From Pseudomonas simiae (lineage in GTDB: Bacteria > Pseudomonadota > Gammaproteobacteria > Pseudomonadales > Pseudomonadaceae): a DNA stretch of 64,000 bases. Under the pieces are notes generated by a model. The model searched no databases and had not been told where the DNA came from. It saw nothing but the letters and a program-made list of their open reading frames with translations. The stretch lies in contig NZ_FOKB01000006.1 of NCBI RefSeq assembly GCF_900111895.1, positions 186,001 to 250,000 of the forward strand, given 5' to 3'. Position numbers and translations under genes: made by a program. This document shows positions 54,070 to 63,427 of the stretch, piece after piece. Each line of letters begins with the position of its first letter. The stretch's first letter is position 1.

Positions 54070-55506
54070 TCAGGCTTCATCACCCTCGTCATCATCCCCA
54101 CCATCCACCTTCATCCCCAACTCCTTGATCTTGCGCGTCAGGGTATTGCGGCCCCAACCCAGCAACACGGCGGCATCGCGGCGGCGACCGGCGGTGTGCT
54201 TGAGGGCGGTCTCGATCATGATGCGCTCGAACGCCGGCACGGCGCTGTCCAGCAGGTTCGACTGGCCGCGCGCCAGGGCCTGGTCGGCCCATTGGCGCAG
54301 CGCTTGTTCCCAGTTGGTCACCGGCGCGGAATCCTGCGGAAGGCTCAACAGCTCCGGAGGCAGGTCGCTGATGTGCACTTCGCGTCCGGAGGCCATCACC
54401 GTGATCCAGCGGCAGGTGTTCTCCAACTGACGCACGTTGCCGGGCCACGGCAGGTTCTTCAGGTATTCCTCGGTCTCGCTTTTCAGCAGCTTCGGCTCGA
54501 CGGCCAGCTCCTGAGCGGCGCGGCTGAGGAAGTGGCGGGCCAGGGTCGGGATGTCTTCGCGACGGTCCGACATGCGCGGGATATGGATGCGGATCACGTT
54601 GAGGCGGTGGAACAAGTCCTCACGGAATTTGCCCGCGTGCACCAGGGTTTCCAGGTTCTGGTGGGTCGCCGCGATGATGCGTACGTCGACCTTGACCGGT
54701 GTGTGTCCGCCCACCCGATAGAACTCACCGTCCGCCAGCACGCGCAGCAGGCGGGTCTGGGTGTCGGCCGGCATATCGCCGATTTCATCGAGGAACAGCG
54801 TGCCGCCGTCAGCCTGTTCAAAGCGCCCGCGACGCAGGTTGGCTGCGCCAGTGAATGCGCCTTTTTCGTGGCCGAACAGCTCGGATTCCATCAAATCCTT
54901 TGGAATCGCCGCCATGTTCAACGCAATGAACGGCGAGGCTGCGCGTGGGCTGTGACGGTGCAGGGCATGGGCGACCAGCTCTTTACCGGTCCCCGACTCG
55001 CCGTTGATCAGCACGGTGATGTTGGAATGGCTCAAGCGCCCGATGGCGCGAAACACTTCCTGCATCGCCGGCGCTTCGCCGATGATTTCCGGGGTGCGGG
55101 TCAGGGCGGGTGGAGCTTCCTGGTTCTGTTGTTCCTGGGCGTGCTGGTTGGCGCGTTTGACCAATGCCACCGCTTCGTCCACGTCGAACGGCTTGGGCAG
55201 GTATTCAAAGGCGCCGCCCTGATAGGACGCGACAGCGCTGTCCAGGTCCGAGTGCGCCGTCATGATGATCACCGGCAAGCGCGGGTGCTGCTCGCGAATC
55301 CGCGCCAGCAGGTCCAGGCCACTGGCGCCGGGCATGCGGATGTCCGAGATGATCACGTCGGGCTGCTGGCGCGCCAGGCGGCTCATTACACCGTCGGCGC
55401 TGTCGAAGCTCTGGGTGGTCATGCCTTCCTGTTGCAAGGCTTTCTCGAGGACCCAGCGGATAGAACGGTCGTCATCGACGATCCAGACAGTTTCACTACG
55501 GCTCAT
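54070..55506 (-). CDS. ntrC: NtrC (GlnG), sigma-54 activator of nitrogen genes
   Basis: 478 residues. Receiver domain with phospho-acceptor Asp in VIISDIRMPG (about residue 54). AAA+ domain with GESGTGKE and the sigma-54-contacting GAFTGA motif. Fis-type helix-turn-helix at the C-terminus (GWGRNTLTRKIKELG). Its start overlaps the ntrB stop by four bases. Phosphorylated NtrC activates glnA and other nitrogen-scavenging genes. Confidence 0.97.
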   Translation of the reverse strand: MSRSETVWIVDDDRSIRWVLEKALQQEGMTTQSFDSADGVMSRLARQQPDVIISDIRMPGASGLDLLARIREQHPRLPVIIMTAHSDLDSAVASYQGGAFEYLPKPFDVDEAVALVKRANQHAQEQQNQEAPPALTRTPEIIGEAPAMQEVFRAIGRLSHSNITVLINGESGTGKELVAHALHRHSPRAASPFIALNMAAIPKDLMESELFGHEKGAFTGAANLRRGRFEQADGGTLFLDEIGDMPADTQTRLLRVLADGEFYRVGGHTPVKVDVRIIAATHQNLETLVHAGKFREDLFHRLNVIRIHIPRMSDRREDIPTLARHFLSRAAQELAVEPKLLKSETEEYLKNLPWPGNVRQLENTCRWITVMASGREVHISDLPPELLSLPQDSAPVTNWEQALRQWADQALARGQSNLLDSAVPAFERIMIETALKHTAGRRRDAAVLLGWGRNTLTRKIKELGMKVDGGDDDEGDEA

Positions 55507-56588
55507 GTCGATGGGGCTCCTTGTTCCAGTGGCAGAAAGATCGAGAACGTGGTGTGGCCAGGATGGCTCTCACACTCGATCAGACCCTGGTGCTGGCTGA
55601 TGATGTTCTGGGTAATGGCCAGGCCCAGCCCGGTACCGTCCGGGCGGCCACTGACCATGGGAAAGAAAATGGTTTCCTGCAGTTCCGCAGGAATCCCCGG
55701 GCCGTTGTCGATGATCTCGACCTTGGTCACCAGGCGATGGCGCACATGGCCAATGGTGAACTGACGCAGGGCGCGGGTGCGCAGGCTGATGCGGCCCAGG
55801 CGCAGCTCGTTCTGGCTGCTGATGGCCTGCATGGCGTTACGTACGATATTGAGCACCGCCTGAATCATCTGTTCGCGGTCGATCAAAACGTCGGGAATGC
55901 TTGGGTCATAGTCGCGCACCAAGGTGATGCAGCCCTGGCTTTCGGCCTCAACCAGCTGACAGACACGCTCCAGCACTTCGTGCACGTTGGTCATCGCCAG
56001 CGACGGCAGCTTGTTGGAGCCGAGCATGCGGTCCACCAGGTTACGCAGGCGGTCGGCCTCTTCGATGATGACGTTGGTGTAGTCCTTGAGGTTATCGTCC
56101 GGCAGCTCGCGGGCCAGCAGTTGCGCTGCGCCACGGATACCACCCAGCGGATTCTTGATCTCATGGGCCAGGCCACGCACCAACATCTTGCTGGTCTCCT
56201 GCTTGGACAACTGCGCTTCTTCCTTGGTGATGCGCAGGAGGCGGTCGCGCGGGTGCACTTCCAGCAGCAGCAAGGTGGCGCCGTTGCTGAGGATCGGGGT
56301 CACGGCGTAGTCGACGGTCAGGGTCTGGCCGGTCAGGGCCGTGAGCATCGCTTCGCGCTTGGTGAAGGGGTGGGCCTGCTCCACAGCCTGGCGCAATGAG
56401 CTCAAGGCTTCGGCTGACTCGGTGAACAATTCGCTGATGAACTGCCCATGGCTGCGCTGGCCGCTGATGGCCAGGAGCATCTCCGCCGCCGGGTTCATGT
56501 ACTCAAGACGCAAGTCGTCGTTGAGTAGGATGGTCGCGGTGGTCAGGTTGTCGAGTAGCAAACGGTGCAGTGCATCGCTGATGGTCAT
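55503..56588 (-). CDS. ntrB: NtrB (GlnL), nitrogen sensor histidine kinase/phosphatase
   Basis: 361 residues from the ATG at 56588. N-terminal PAS domain (about 10-110), H-box HEIKNPLGGIRGAAQLL with the phospho-His, and a C-terminal ATPase with DNGPGIP and GTGLGLAI. Soluble, regulated by PII in the family. A GCAC-N7-GTGC site lies about 200 bases upstream. Confidence 0.96.
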   Translation of the reverse strand: MTISDALHRLLLDNLTTATILLNDDLRLEYMNPAAEMLLAISGQRSHGQFISELFTESAEALSSLRQAVEQAHPFTKREAMLTALTGQTLTVDYAVTPILSNGATLLLLEVHPRDRLLRITKEEAQLSKQETSKMLVRGLAHEIKNPLGGIRGAAQLLARELPDDNLKDYTNVIIEEADRLRNLVDRMLGSNKLPSLAMTNVHEVLERVCQLVEAESQGCITLVRDYDPSIPDVLIDREQMIQAVLNIVRNAMQAISSQNELRLGRISLRTRALRQFTIGHVRHRLVTKVEIIDNGPGIPAELQETIFFPMVSGRPDGTGLGLAITQNIISQHQGLIECESHPGHTTFSIFLPLEQGAPST

Positions 56589-56644
56589 CAGGACCTCTTT
56601 TGGAGCAACGCGCGGGCTTGAGGCACACGCTGATACAAGGAAAA

Positions 56645-56660
56645 TGCAAAAACCAAACCA
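56645..56660 (-). promoter_or_regulatory. Weak sigma-54-like promoter before ntrB
   Basis: On the minus strand TGGTTTGGTTTTTGCA has the GG and GC dinucleotides ten bases apart as in a -24/-12 element, but the -24 box is poor. About 57 bases before the ATG. Confidence 0.3.
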
Positions 56661-56788
56661 AGGCTCCGAAAAGAAGCGTGCAAGCCCTGAAATGGGGGTT
56701 TTAGGCGCGAAACTGTGGCGTTCTGCCAGCTTGCTCGGGAAGTTTCGAACCAAAATGGGCTGGGCAGGTGGGTAGGGTGCAGCCTATC

Positions 56789-56803
56789 GCACCAATATAG
56801 TGC
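56789..56803. promoter_or_regulatory. NtrC operator upstream of ntrBC
   Basis: GCAC-CAATATA-GTGC, an exact GCAC-N7-GTGC dyad as in NtrC enhancers. Suggests autoregulation of ntrBC. Confidence 0.65.
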
Positions 56804-56875
56804 GGTTTTGTGAAGGTTGTTCAGGAAGTGCTGGGCGGACCGTTTTCAATGCGGGGTGAAAACGGTTCGGGACGG

Positions 56876-57301
56876 TCAGCGTTGCTCTGACAGTGGCATG
56901 CCTGGAGTGCCCGCATAAAAGACCAGAAGCTCAACGGGTGTGTTTCCGGTAATGCCGCGATGTTCGGTGCCCACCATCTCGGCCAGGGTTTGCCCTTGCC
57001 TCAAGGTCCGCGAGGCGCCGTTTGCGCGGGTTTCAACGGTCAACTCCCCTGAAACGATGTAGGCAGCGTTCGGCATCGGGTGGGTGTGCCAAGGCAGTTG
57101 CGTGCGTGCCGGGATCTTCAGGCGTATCAGCGTGAGCTGCGGCGGGCCGGACGGGTAGGCTGTGTAGGGCGTGCCGTCCCAAGACTCGCTACGTTCAAGC
57201 AAGACCTCTTTCTCGATCTGTGCCGCATCCTTTGCCTGCGTGCCGCAGCCCAGCAACGACAAAACGGTCGCTGCTGCAGTCAAGCACTTGAGGGTGTCCA
57301 T
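56876..57301 (-). CDS. Cupin-domain lipoprotein
   Basis: 141 residues. Lipoprotein signal with lipobox LLGC (Cys about 19). Single cupin with HTHPMPNAAYIVSGELTVE (metal-binding His-x-His and Glu-like positions). A small periplasmic metal-binding protein; the role is unknown. Confidence 0.75.
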   Translation of the reverse strand: MDTLKCLTAAATVLSLLGCGTQAKDAAQIEKEVLLERSESWDGTPYTAYPSGPPQLTLIRLKIPARTQLPWHTHPMPNAAYIVSGELTVETRANGASRTLRQGQTLAEMVGTEHRGITGNTPVELLVFYAGTPGMPLSEQR

Positions 57302-57378
57302 GGTTCCATCCTGTTCGGTCAGTGAACGCTCAGGCTATGGCTGTCGGCCCAGGTGAAGATGCAGGACGGTTCCTCAAA

Positions 57379-57915
57379 TCAAGTAGGTCGAACGCACAGC
57401 TCGGCCGTGGCACGGATCATCGCCAGTTGCCGCAGTGGATCGTTCAGCGGCTCATGCACGGCTTCGGCCAGCCACTGTGGGCACTGCGGGTCGGTGCGCT
57501 GCGGGGTAAAGTCGGCCAGCTGCTGCAGCAGGCGTTTTTGCAGTTCATCCAGCTGCGGGCGTATCTGTTTGATCAGGTCCGGGCGTGGGTCGTCCGGCGC
57601 CTTGCCTTGGAATTGCCAGTCGGAAAGGTGGGTGTATTGCACCAGCTTGTTGGCCTCGATCTGCGCCGAAAAAAACTGCTCGGCGGCGGCCGCGTCCAGC
57701 TTGTAGGTCGGTGCCTGGGCGCTAACGCTGGCGATCACCTCTTGTTCGCGCTTTTTATCTTCCACGGGCTTTTTGCTGTCCCATTTGCTCAGGGCTACCT
57801 GGTCGGCGATCTCCAGGCGTTCGGCAATGCTGTTGAGCAGCGGCTCCAGAGTGGGCGGCGCAGCACTCGCACTGGCACTGACGAACAACAGAGCGAACAC
57901 AAGTCGACGTTTCAA
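57379..57915 (-). CDS. Secreted (gamma-class AroQ) chorismate mutase
   Basis: 178 residues with a cleavable signal peptide (ends SASAAP). LLNSIAERLEIADQVALSKW, then PVEDKKREQEVI carry the Arg, Lys and Arg-Glu residues of the AroQ active site. Two conserved Cys near the C-terminus may form a disulfide. Converts chorismate to prephenate outside the cytoplasm; why is not known for this family in free-living bacteria. Confidence 0.85.
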   Translation of the reverse strand: MKRRLVFALLFVSASASAAPPTLEPLLNSIAERLEIADQVALSKWDSKKPVEDKKREQEVIASVSAQAPTYKLDAAAAEQFFSAQIEANKLVQYTHLSDWQFQGKAPDDPRPDLIKQIRPQLDELQKRLLQQLADFTPQRTDPQCPQWLAEAVHEPLNDPLRQLAMIRATAELCVRPT

Positions 57916-57926
57916 GGATGATCTCC

Positions 57927-57953
57927 TGTGGGAGCGGGGCTTGCCCGCGATGG
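57927..57953. repeat. Single REP element
   Basis: One TGTGGGAGCGGGGCTTGCCC arm with a short GCG return; no partner arm, unlike the other pairs. Confidence 0.7.
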
Positions 57954-58002
57954 CGGAGTATCAGTCAATACAACAGGTGCTCGATGCGGCGCAATCGCGG
58001 GC

Positions 58003-58036
58003 CAAAAAAAAGACCTCCCGAAGGAGGTCTTTTTTC
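58003..58036 (-). terminator. Terminator of glnA (bidirectional)
   Basis: AAGACCTCC and GGAGGTCTT around TTCG, with eight T after it on the minus strand and six on the plus strand. Confidence 0.93.
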
Positions 58037-58065
58037 ATCACGCTACATTAAGCAGCGCTACCGGA

Positions 58066-59472
58066 TCAGCAGCTGTAGTACAGCTCGTATTCCAGTGGGT
58101 GTACGAAGGTGCGAACCTTGATTTCTTCTTCGCTCTTCAGGCCGATGTAAGCGTCGATGAAGTCGTCGCTGAACACGCCGCCTTTGGTCAGGAACGCACG
58201 GCCCTTGTCCAGCTCTTCCAGGGCTTCTTTCAGGCTGCCGCACACTTGTGGGATCTCTTTGGCCTCTTCAGGCGGCAGGTCGTACAAGTTTTTGTCGGCG
58301 GCGTCGCCAGGGTGGATCTTGTTTTGGATACCGTCCAGGCCAGCCATTACCAGGGCAGCGAAGGCCAGGTACGGGTTGGCTGCTGGATCCGGGAAGCGTG
58401 CTTCGATACGGCGAGCGCGAGGGCTGGACACGTATGGAATACGGATCGAAGCGGAACGGTTGCGCGCCGAGTAGGCCAGCATTACCGGTGCTTCGAAACC
58501 TGGGACCAGACGCTTGTAGGAGTTGGTCGACGGGTTGGTGAAGCCGTTCAAGGCCTTACCGTGCTTGATGATACCGCCGATGAAGTACAGGGCAGTGTCG
58601 GACAGGCCGGCATAACCTTCGCCAGCGAAGGTGTTCTTGCCCTCTTTGGCGATGGACAGGTGAACGTGCATACCCGAACCGTTATCGCCGTACAGAGGCT
58701 TAGGCATGAAGGTAGCGGTACGGCCGTAGGCAACGGCAGTGTTGTGTACGCAGTACTTCAGGGTCTGTACTTCGTCAGCCTTGGCCACCAGGGTGTTGAA
58801 TTTCACACCGATTTCGTTCTGGCCGGCAGTGGCCACTTCGTGGTGGTGCACTTCGATGGTCAGGCCCATGTCTTCCATGGCGTTGCACATGGAGGTACGG
58901 ATTTCGTGGTCGTGGTCGAACGGCGGAACTGGGAAGTAGCCACCTTTGATGCCTGGACGGTGGCCATGGTTGCCGCCTTCCACGTCTTGATCGGACATCC
59001 AGGAGCCTTGTTCGGAGTAGATCTTGAACATGGAGCCGGAGATGTCGGACTTGAACTTCACTTGGTCGAAGATGAAGAATTCTGGCTCTGGGCCTACGAA
59101 TACAGTGTCACCGATACCGGTCGACTTCAGGTATTCCTCGGCACGCTTGGCGATCGCACGTGGGTCGCGGTCGTAGCCTTGCATGGTCGAAGGCTCGATC
59201 ACGTCGCAGACCAGGATCAGGGTCGGCTCTTCGGTGAACGGGTCGAGTACGGCAGTGCTGTCGTCCGGCATCAGGATCATGTCGGAGGCTTCGATGCCTT
59301 TCCAGCCAGCGATGGAGGAACCGTCGAACATTTTGCCTTCTTCGAAGAAAGCTTCATCCAGCGCGTCGCGAGCCGGCATGGTCACGTGGTGCTGAGTGCC
59401 TTTGGTGTCCGTGAAGCGCAGATCAATCCATTTAACGTCATGATCTTTGATGAGTTGAACCGACTTCGACAT
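58066..59472 (-). CDS. glnA: GlnA, type I glutamine synthetase
   Basis: 468 residues from the ATG at 59472, preceded by GGAGGA. WIDLRFTDTKGT at the N-terminus, active-site DGSSI, HHEVATAGQNEIG and the adenylylation Tyr in NLYDLPPEE, so it is controlled by GlnE. Makes glutamine from glutamate and ammonia. The upstream sigma-54 promoter and NtrC site explain nitrogen control. Confidence 0.98.
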   Translation of the reverse strand: MSKSVQLIKDHDVKWIDLRFTDTKGTQHHVTMPARDALDEAFFEEGKMFDGSSIAGWKGIEASDMILMPDDSTAVLDPFTEEPTLILVCDVIEPSTMQGYDRDPRAIAKRAEEYLKSTGIGDTVFVGPEPEFFIFDQVKFKSDISGSMFKIYSEQGSWMSDQDVEGGNHGHRPGIKGGYFPVPPFDHDHEIRTSMCNAMEDMGLTIEVHHHEVATAGQNEIGVKFNTLVAKADEVQTLKYCVHNTAVAYGRTATFMPKPLYGDNGSGMHVHLSIAKEGKNTFAGEGYAGLSDTALYFIGGIIKHGKALNGFTNPSTNSYKRLVPGFEAPVMLAYSARNRSASIRIPYVSSPRARRIEARFPDPAANPYLAFAALVMAGLDGIQNKIHPGDAADKNLYDLPPEEAKEIPQVCGSLKEALEELDKGRAFLTKGGVFSDDFIDAYIGLKSEEEIKVRTFVHPLEYELYYSC

Positions 59473-59574
59473 AGTGTCCTCCGGGTGGCTTCGGGCTGGG
59501 GTAGTGGAGTTAGCCCTTAGAATGTGGGTGATGCCGGCGCGGATAGTCCGCCATGGCAACCTGCCTCACAAGAG

Positions 59575-59590
59575 AGCAAATTGCATGCCA
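59575..59590 (-). promoter_or_regulatory. Sigma-54 (-24/-12) promoter of glnA
   Basis: On the minus strand TGGCAT-GCAAT-TTGCT matches TGGCAC-N5-TTGCW with correct spacing. It lies about 100 bases before the glnA ATG. Confidence 0.85.
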
Positions 59591-59693
59591 GTGCGCCAAC
59601 ATGGGTTTTCTGCTCAAAAAACGACCCTATAAAGGTGCATTACGACAAAAGACCAAAAATGGCGCACCGCAATGTAGCGCAAAGGCGCACAAA

Positions 59694-59710
59694 TGCACCT
59701 ATTTAGTGCG
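59694..59710. promoter_or_regulatory. NtrC enhancer site upstream of the glnA promoter
   Basis: TGCAC-CTATTTA-GTGCG contains an exact GCAC-N7-GTGC dyad. About 105 bases above the -24 element, the usual place for an NtrC enhancer. The same gap (59473-59806) must also hold the thiI promoter. Confidence 0.7.
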
Positions 59711-59806
59711 TGATACGTGCGATGCATATTAACTGGTTAAACCTTGAGCGATTTCCGCTATAATCCGCGCCCCCCTTTTTCAGCAGGCCCGGCGCGCGCT
59801 GTTTCC

Positions 59807-61261
59807 ATGAAATTAATCGTTAAAGTCTTCCCCGAGATCACCATCAAAAGCCGACCGGTACGGACGCGTTTCATCCGTCAGTTGGCCAAGAACATCCGTG
59901 CCGTGCTCCGCGATCTGGACCCGGCTGTGGTGGTGAACGGCGTGTGGGACAACCTCGAGCTGGAAACCCGTGTCACCGAGCCCAAAGCCTTGAAGGACAT
60001 GACCGAGCGCCTGAGCTGCATGCCGGGCATCGCGCATTTCCTGCAGGTGGATGAGTACCCGCTGGGCGACTTCGATGACATCACCGAGAAGTGCAAACAG
60101 CACTACGGCAGTGAGCTTGAAGGCAAGATCTTTTCGGTGCGCTGCAAGCGTGCCGGCAAGCACACCTTCAGCTCCATGGACGTCGAGAAATACGTCGGCA
60201 GCAAGCTGCGTCGCGAGTGCGGCGCAGCCGGAATTTCCCTGAAAGCGCCACAAATCGAAGTGCGCATGGAAATTCGCGACCAACGGTTGTTTGTGATCCA
60301 CAGCCAGCACAACAGCATCGGCGGCTACCCGCTGGGCGCCCTGGAACAGACCCTGGTGCTGATGTCCGGCGGTTTCGATTCCACGGTGGCGGCCTACCAG
60401 ATCATGCGCCGCGGCCTGATGAGCCACTTCTGCTTCTTCAACCTGGGCGGGCGTGCACACGAATTGGGCGTGATGGAAGTCGCGCATTTTATCTGGAAGA
60501 AGTACGGCAGCTCCCAACGCGTGCTATTTGTGAGCGTACCGTTCGAGGAAGTACTGGGCGAAATTCTCGGTAAAGTCGATAACGGTCATATGGGCGTGGT
60601 ATTGAAGCGTATGATGTTGCGCGCGGCCTCGCGAATCGCCGACAAGTTGCAGATCGATGCACTGGTAACCGGTGAGGCGATTTCCCAGGTCTCCAGCCAG
60701 ACGCTGCCGAACCTGTCGATCATCGATTGCGTCACCGAGAAGCTGGTCTTGCGCCCGCTGATCGCCAGCCATAAGCAGGACATCATCGACCTGGCAGAGC
60801 AGATCGGCACCGCCGACTTTGCCAAGCACATGCCCGAGTACTGCGGGGTCATTTCGGTGAACCCCAAGACCCACGCCAAGCGCCATCGCGTGGAGCATGA
60901 AGAGAAAGAATTCGACATGGCGATTCTGGAGCGTGCGCTCGAGAACGCCAAGCTGGTCCCGATCGATCGCGTGATCGACGAATTGGGCCAGGACATCAAG
61001 ATCGAAGAAGTCAGCGAAGCCCTGGCCGGCCAGATCGTCATCGACATCCGTCACCCGGATGCCGCTGAGGATGAGCCGCTGGAAATCGCCGGCATCGACG
61101 TACAAACGCTGCCGTTCTATGCATTGAATGCGCGTTTCAAGGAACTGGATAACAGCCGTCAGTACCTGCTGTATTGCGACAAAGGCGTGATGAGTCGCCT
61201 GCATGCCCACCATTTGCTCAGTGAGGGACATGCCAATGTGCGCGTTTATCGACCGAGCTAA
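59807..61261 (+). CDS. thiI: ThiI, tRNA 4-thiouridine synthase with rhodanese domain
   Basis: 484 residues from the ATG at 59807. Ferredoxin-like and THUMP domains (1-165), PP-loop SGGFDSTV (about 183-190) for ATP, and a C-terminal rhodanese with its persulfide Cys in YLLYCDKGVMSR. This long form makes s4U8 in tRNA and also supplies sulfur for thiamine. Confidence 0.95.
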   Translation: MKLIVKVFPEITIKSRPVRTRFIRQLAKNIRAVLRDLDPAVVVNGVWDNLELETRVTEPKALKDMTERLSCMPGIAHFLQVDEYPLGDFDDITEKCKQHYGSELEGKIFSVRCKRAGKHTFSSMDVEKYVGSKLRRECGAAGISLKAPQIEVRMEIRDQRLFVIHSQHNSIGGYPLGALEQTLVLMSGGFDSTVAAYQIMRRGLMSHFCFFNLGGRAHELGVMEVAHFIWKKYGSSQRVLFVSVPFEEVLGEILGKVDNGHMGVVLKRMMLRAASRIADKLQIDALVTGEAISQVSSQTLPNLSIIDCVTEKLVLRPLIASHKQDIIDLAEQIGTADFAKHMPEYCGVISVNPKTHAKRHRVEHEEKEFDMAILERALENAKLVPIDRVIDELGQDIKIEEVSEALAGQIVIDIRHPDAAEDEPLEIAGIDVQTLPFYALNARFKELDNSRQYLLYCDKGVMSRLHAHHLLSEGHANVRVYRPS

Positions 61262-61400
61262 GAGCCCGGGGCTGTTTGCCTGTGGCCTGCGTCACCGGCC
61301 CCCCGACTCTGCCGTCAAGCTGTAACGGCAAGGCCTGACTCTACTGTTAATCGCTGCCACGACCTGTCAGCACACCGAATCCTCTGATCGAGATACACAA

Positions 61401-63221
61401 GTGATCGAAAATCTACGTAACATCGCCATCATTGCTCACGTTGACCATGGTAAAACCACCCTGGTAGACAAACTCCTGCGTCAATCCGGCACCCTGGAGC
61501 GCAACGAGCTCAACGACGAGCGCGTGATGGACTCCAACGACCAGGAAAAAGAGCGCGGTATTACCATCCTGGCTAAAAACACCGCTATCAACTGGAACGG
61601 CTACCACATCAACATCGTGGATACCCCGGGCCACGCCGACTTCGGCGGCGAAGTAGAACGCGTAATGTCGATGGTTGACTCCGTTCTGCTGCTGGTTGAC
61701 GCTCAAGACGGCCCTATGCCGCAAACCCGTTTCGTGACCAAGAAGGCGTTCGAAGCCGGCCTGCGTCCGATCGTGTGCATCAACAAGGTTGACCGTCCAG
61801 GCGCGCGTCCGGACTGGGTTCTGGACCAGATCTTCGACCTGTTCGACAACCTGGGTGCCACCGAAGAGCAGCTGGACTTCAAAGTCGTCTACGCCTCGGC
61901 CCTGAACGGTATTGCCGGTCTGGACCACACCGACATGGCTGAAGACATGACCCCGCTGTACCAGTCGATCGTCGACAACGTACCAGCCCCGGCTGTTGAC
62001 CGTGACGGCGCGTTCCAGATGCAGATCTCCGCTCTGGACTACAACAGCTTCCTGGGTGTTATCGGCGTTGGCCGTATCGCCCGTGGTCGCGTCAAGCCGA
62101 ACACCCCGGTTGTCGCTATCGGCGCCGACGGCAAGAAGCGCAACGGTCGTATCCTGAAGCTGATGGGTCACCACGGTCTGCACCGCATCGACGTTGAAGA
62201 AGCGGCCGCTGGCGACATCGTGTGCATCAGCGGTATGGACTCGCTGTTCATCTCCGACACCCTGTGCCACCCGGACACCGTCGAGGCGATGAAGCCTCTG
62301 ACCGTTGACGAGCCAACCGTTTCCATGACCTTCCAGGTAAACGACTCGCCTTTCTGCGGTAAAGAAGGCAAGTTCGTGACCTCCCGTAACATCAAGGAGC
62401 GTCTGGACAAAGAGCTGCTGTACAACGTTGCACTGCGCGTTGAAGAAGGCGACTCGGCTGACAAGTTCAAGGTTTCCGGCCGTGGTGAGCTGCACCTCTC
62501 GGTACTGATCGAAACCATGCGTCGCGAAGGCTTCGAAATGGGCGTTGGTCGTCCAGAAGTGATCATCCGTCAGGTTGACGGCGTGAAGCAGGAACCGTTC
62601 GAAAACGTCACCATCGACACCCCGGAAGAATCCCAGGGCAAGGTGATGGAAGAGATGGGTCTGCGTAAAGGCGACCTGACCAACATGGTGCCGGATGGCA
62701 AAGGCCGTGTGCGTCTGGAATACAACATCCCTGCTCGTGGTCTGATCGGTTTCCGTAACCAGTTCCTGACCCTGACCAACGGTGCTGGCATCCTGACCTC
62801 GATCTTCGATCGCTACGACACCATGAAGTCCGGCGACATGTCCGGCCGTCAGAACGGTGTTCTGGTATCGGTAGAAACCGGCAAGGCACTGACCTACTCC
62901 CTGGAAACCCTCCAGGCGCGTGGCAAGCTGTTCGTTGAACACGGTCAAGAGATCTACAACGGTCAGATCGTTGGTCTGAACAGCCGTGATAACGACATGG
63001 GCGTCAACCCAACCAAAGGCAAGAAGCTCGACAACATGCGTGCTTCGGGTAAAGACGAAACCATCGCTCTGGTTCCACCTGTTCGCTTCACCCTGGAACA
63101 GGCCCTGGAATTCATCCAGGACGACGAGCTGTGCGAAGTCACGCCTAAGTCGATCCGCCTGCGTAAGAAGATCCTGGACGAAGGCGAGCGTACCCGCGCT
63201 GCCAAGAAAGCCAAGAACTGA
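61401..63221 (+). CDS. typA: TypA/BipA ribosome-associated GTPase
   Basis: 606 residues. G1 IAHVDHGKT, switch region ERGITI, G3 DTPGHAD, G4 NKVD, then the EF-G-like domains and the BipA-specific C-terminus. Binds ribosomes and helps assembly at low temperature or stress. GTG start; a GAGAT ribosome site precedes it. Strong terminator follows. Confidence 0.96.
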   Translation: MIENLRNIAIIAHVDHGKTTLVDKLLRQSGTLERNELNDERVMDSNDQEKERGITILAKNTAINWNGYHINIVDTPGHADFGGEVERVMSMVDSVLLLVDAQDGPMPQTRFVTKKAFEAGLRPIVCINKVDRPGARPDWVLDQIFDLFDNLGATEEQLDFKVVYASALNGIAGLDHTDMAEDMTPLYQSIVDNVPAPAVDRDGAFQMQISALDYNSFLGVIGVGRIARGRVKPNTPVVAIGADGKKRNGRILKLMGHHGLHRIDVEEAAAGDIVCISGMDSLFISDTLCHPDTVEAMKPLTVDEPTVSMTFQVNDSPFCGKEGKFVTSRNIKERLDKELLYNVALRVEEGDSADKFKVSGRGELHLSVLIETMRREGFEMGVGRPEVIIRQVDGVKQEPFENVTIDTPEESQGKVMEEMGLRKGDLTNMVPDGKGRVRLEYNIPARGLIGFRNQFLTLTNGAGILTSIFDRYDTMKSGDMSGRQNGVLVSVETGKALTYSLETLQARGKLFVEHGQEIYNGQIVGLNSRDNDMGVNPTKGKKLDNMRASGKDETIALVPPVRFTLEQALEFIQDDELCEVTPKSIRLRKKILDEGERTRAAKKAKN

Positions 63222-63240
63222 GTTAACTCAGGCTGAATGA

Positions 63241-63279
63241 AAAACGCCCCCGGTCGAAAGGCCGGGGGCGTTTTTTTTT
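63241..63279 (+). terminator. Terminator of typA
   Basis: ACGCCCCCGG pairs with CCGGGGGCGT around TCGAAAGG and is followed by nine T. Confidence 0.95.
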
Positions 63280-63314
63280 ATGCCTGCAAAATGTGCAGTG
63301 ATTGTGCCGGCCTC

Positions 63315-63397
63315 TTCGCGAGCAAGCCCGCTCCCACATTTGACCGCGTTTTTTCAGGATGAATGAGGTCAAGTGTGGGGGCGGGCTTGCTCGCGAA
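63315..63397. repeat. REP doublet, arms inverted relative to the others
   Basis: Starts TTCGCGAGCAAGCCCGCTCC and ends with its complement, so the TGTGGG ends face inward; in the other pairs they face outward. Confidence 0.8.
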
Positions 63398-63427
63398 CGC
63401 GGTAGCCCAGGCAATAAAGAACTTGGA

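Noticed and set aside
61413..62948. Open frame of about 510 codons opposite typA
   Set aside because: Shadow of a highly conserved gene with strong codon bias.
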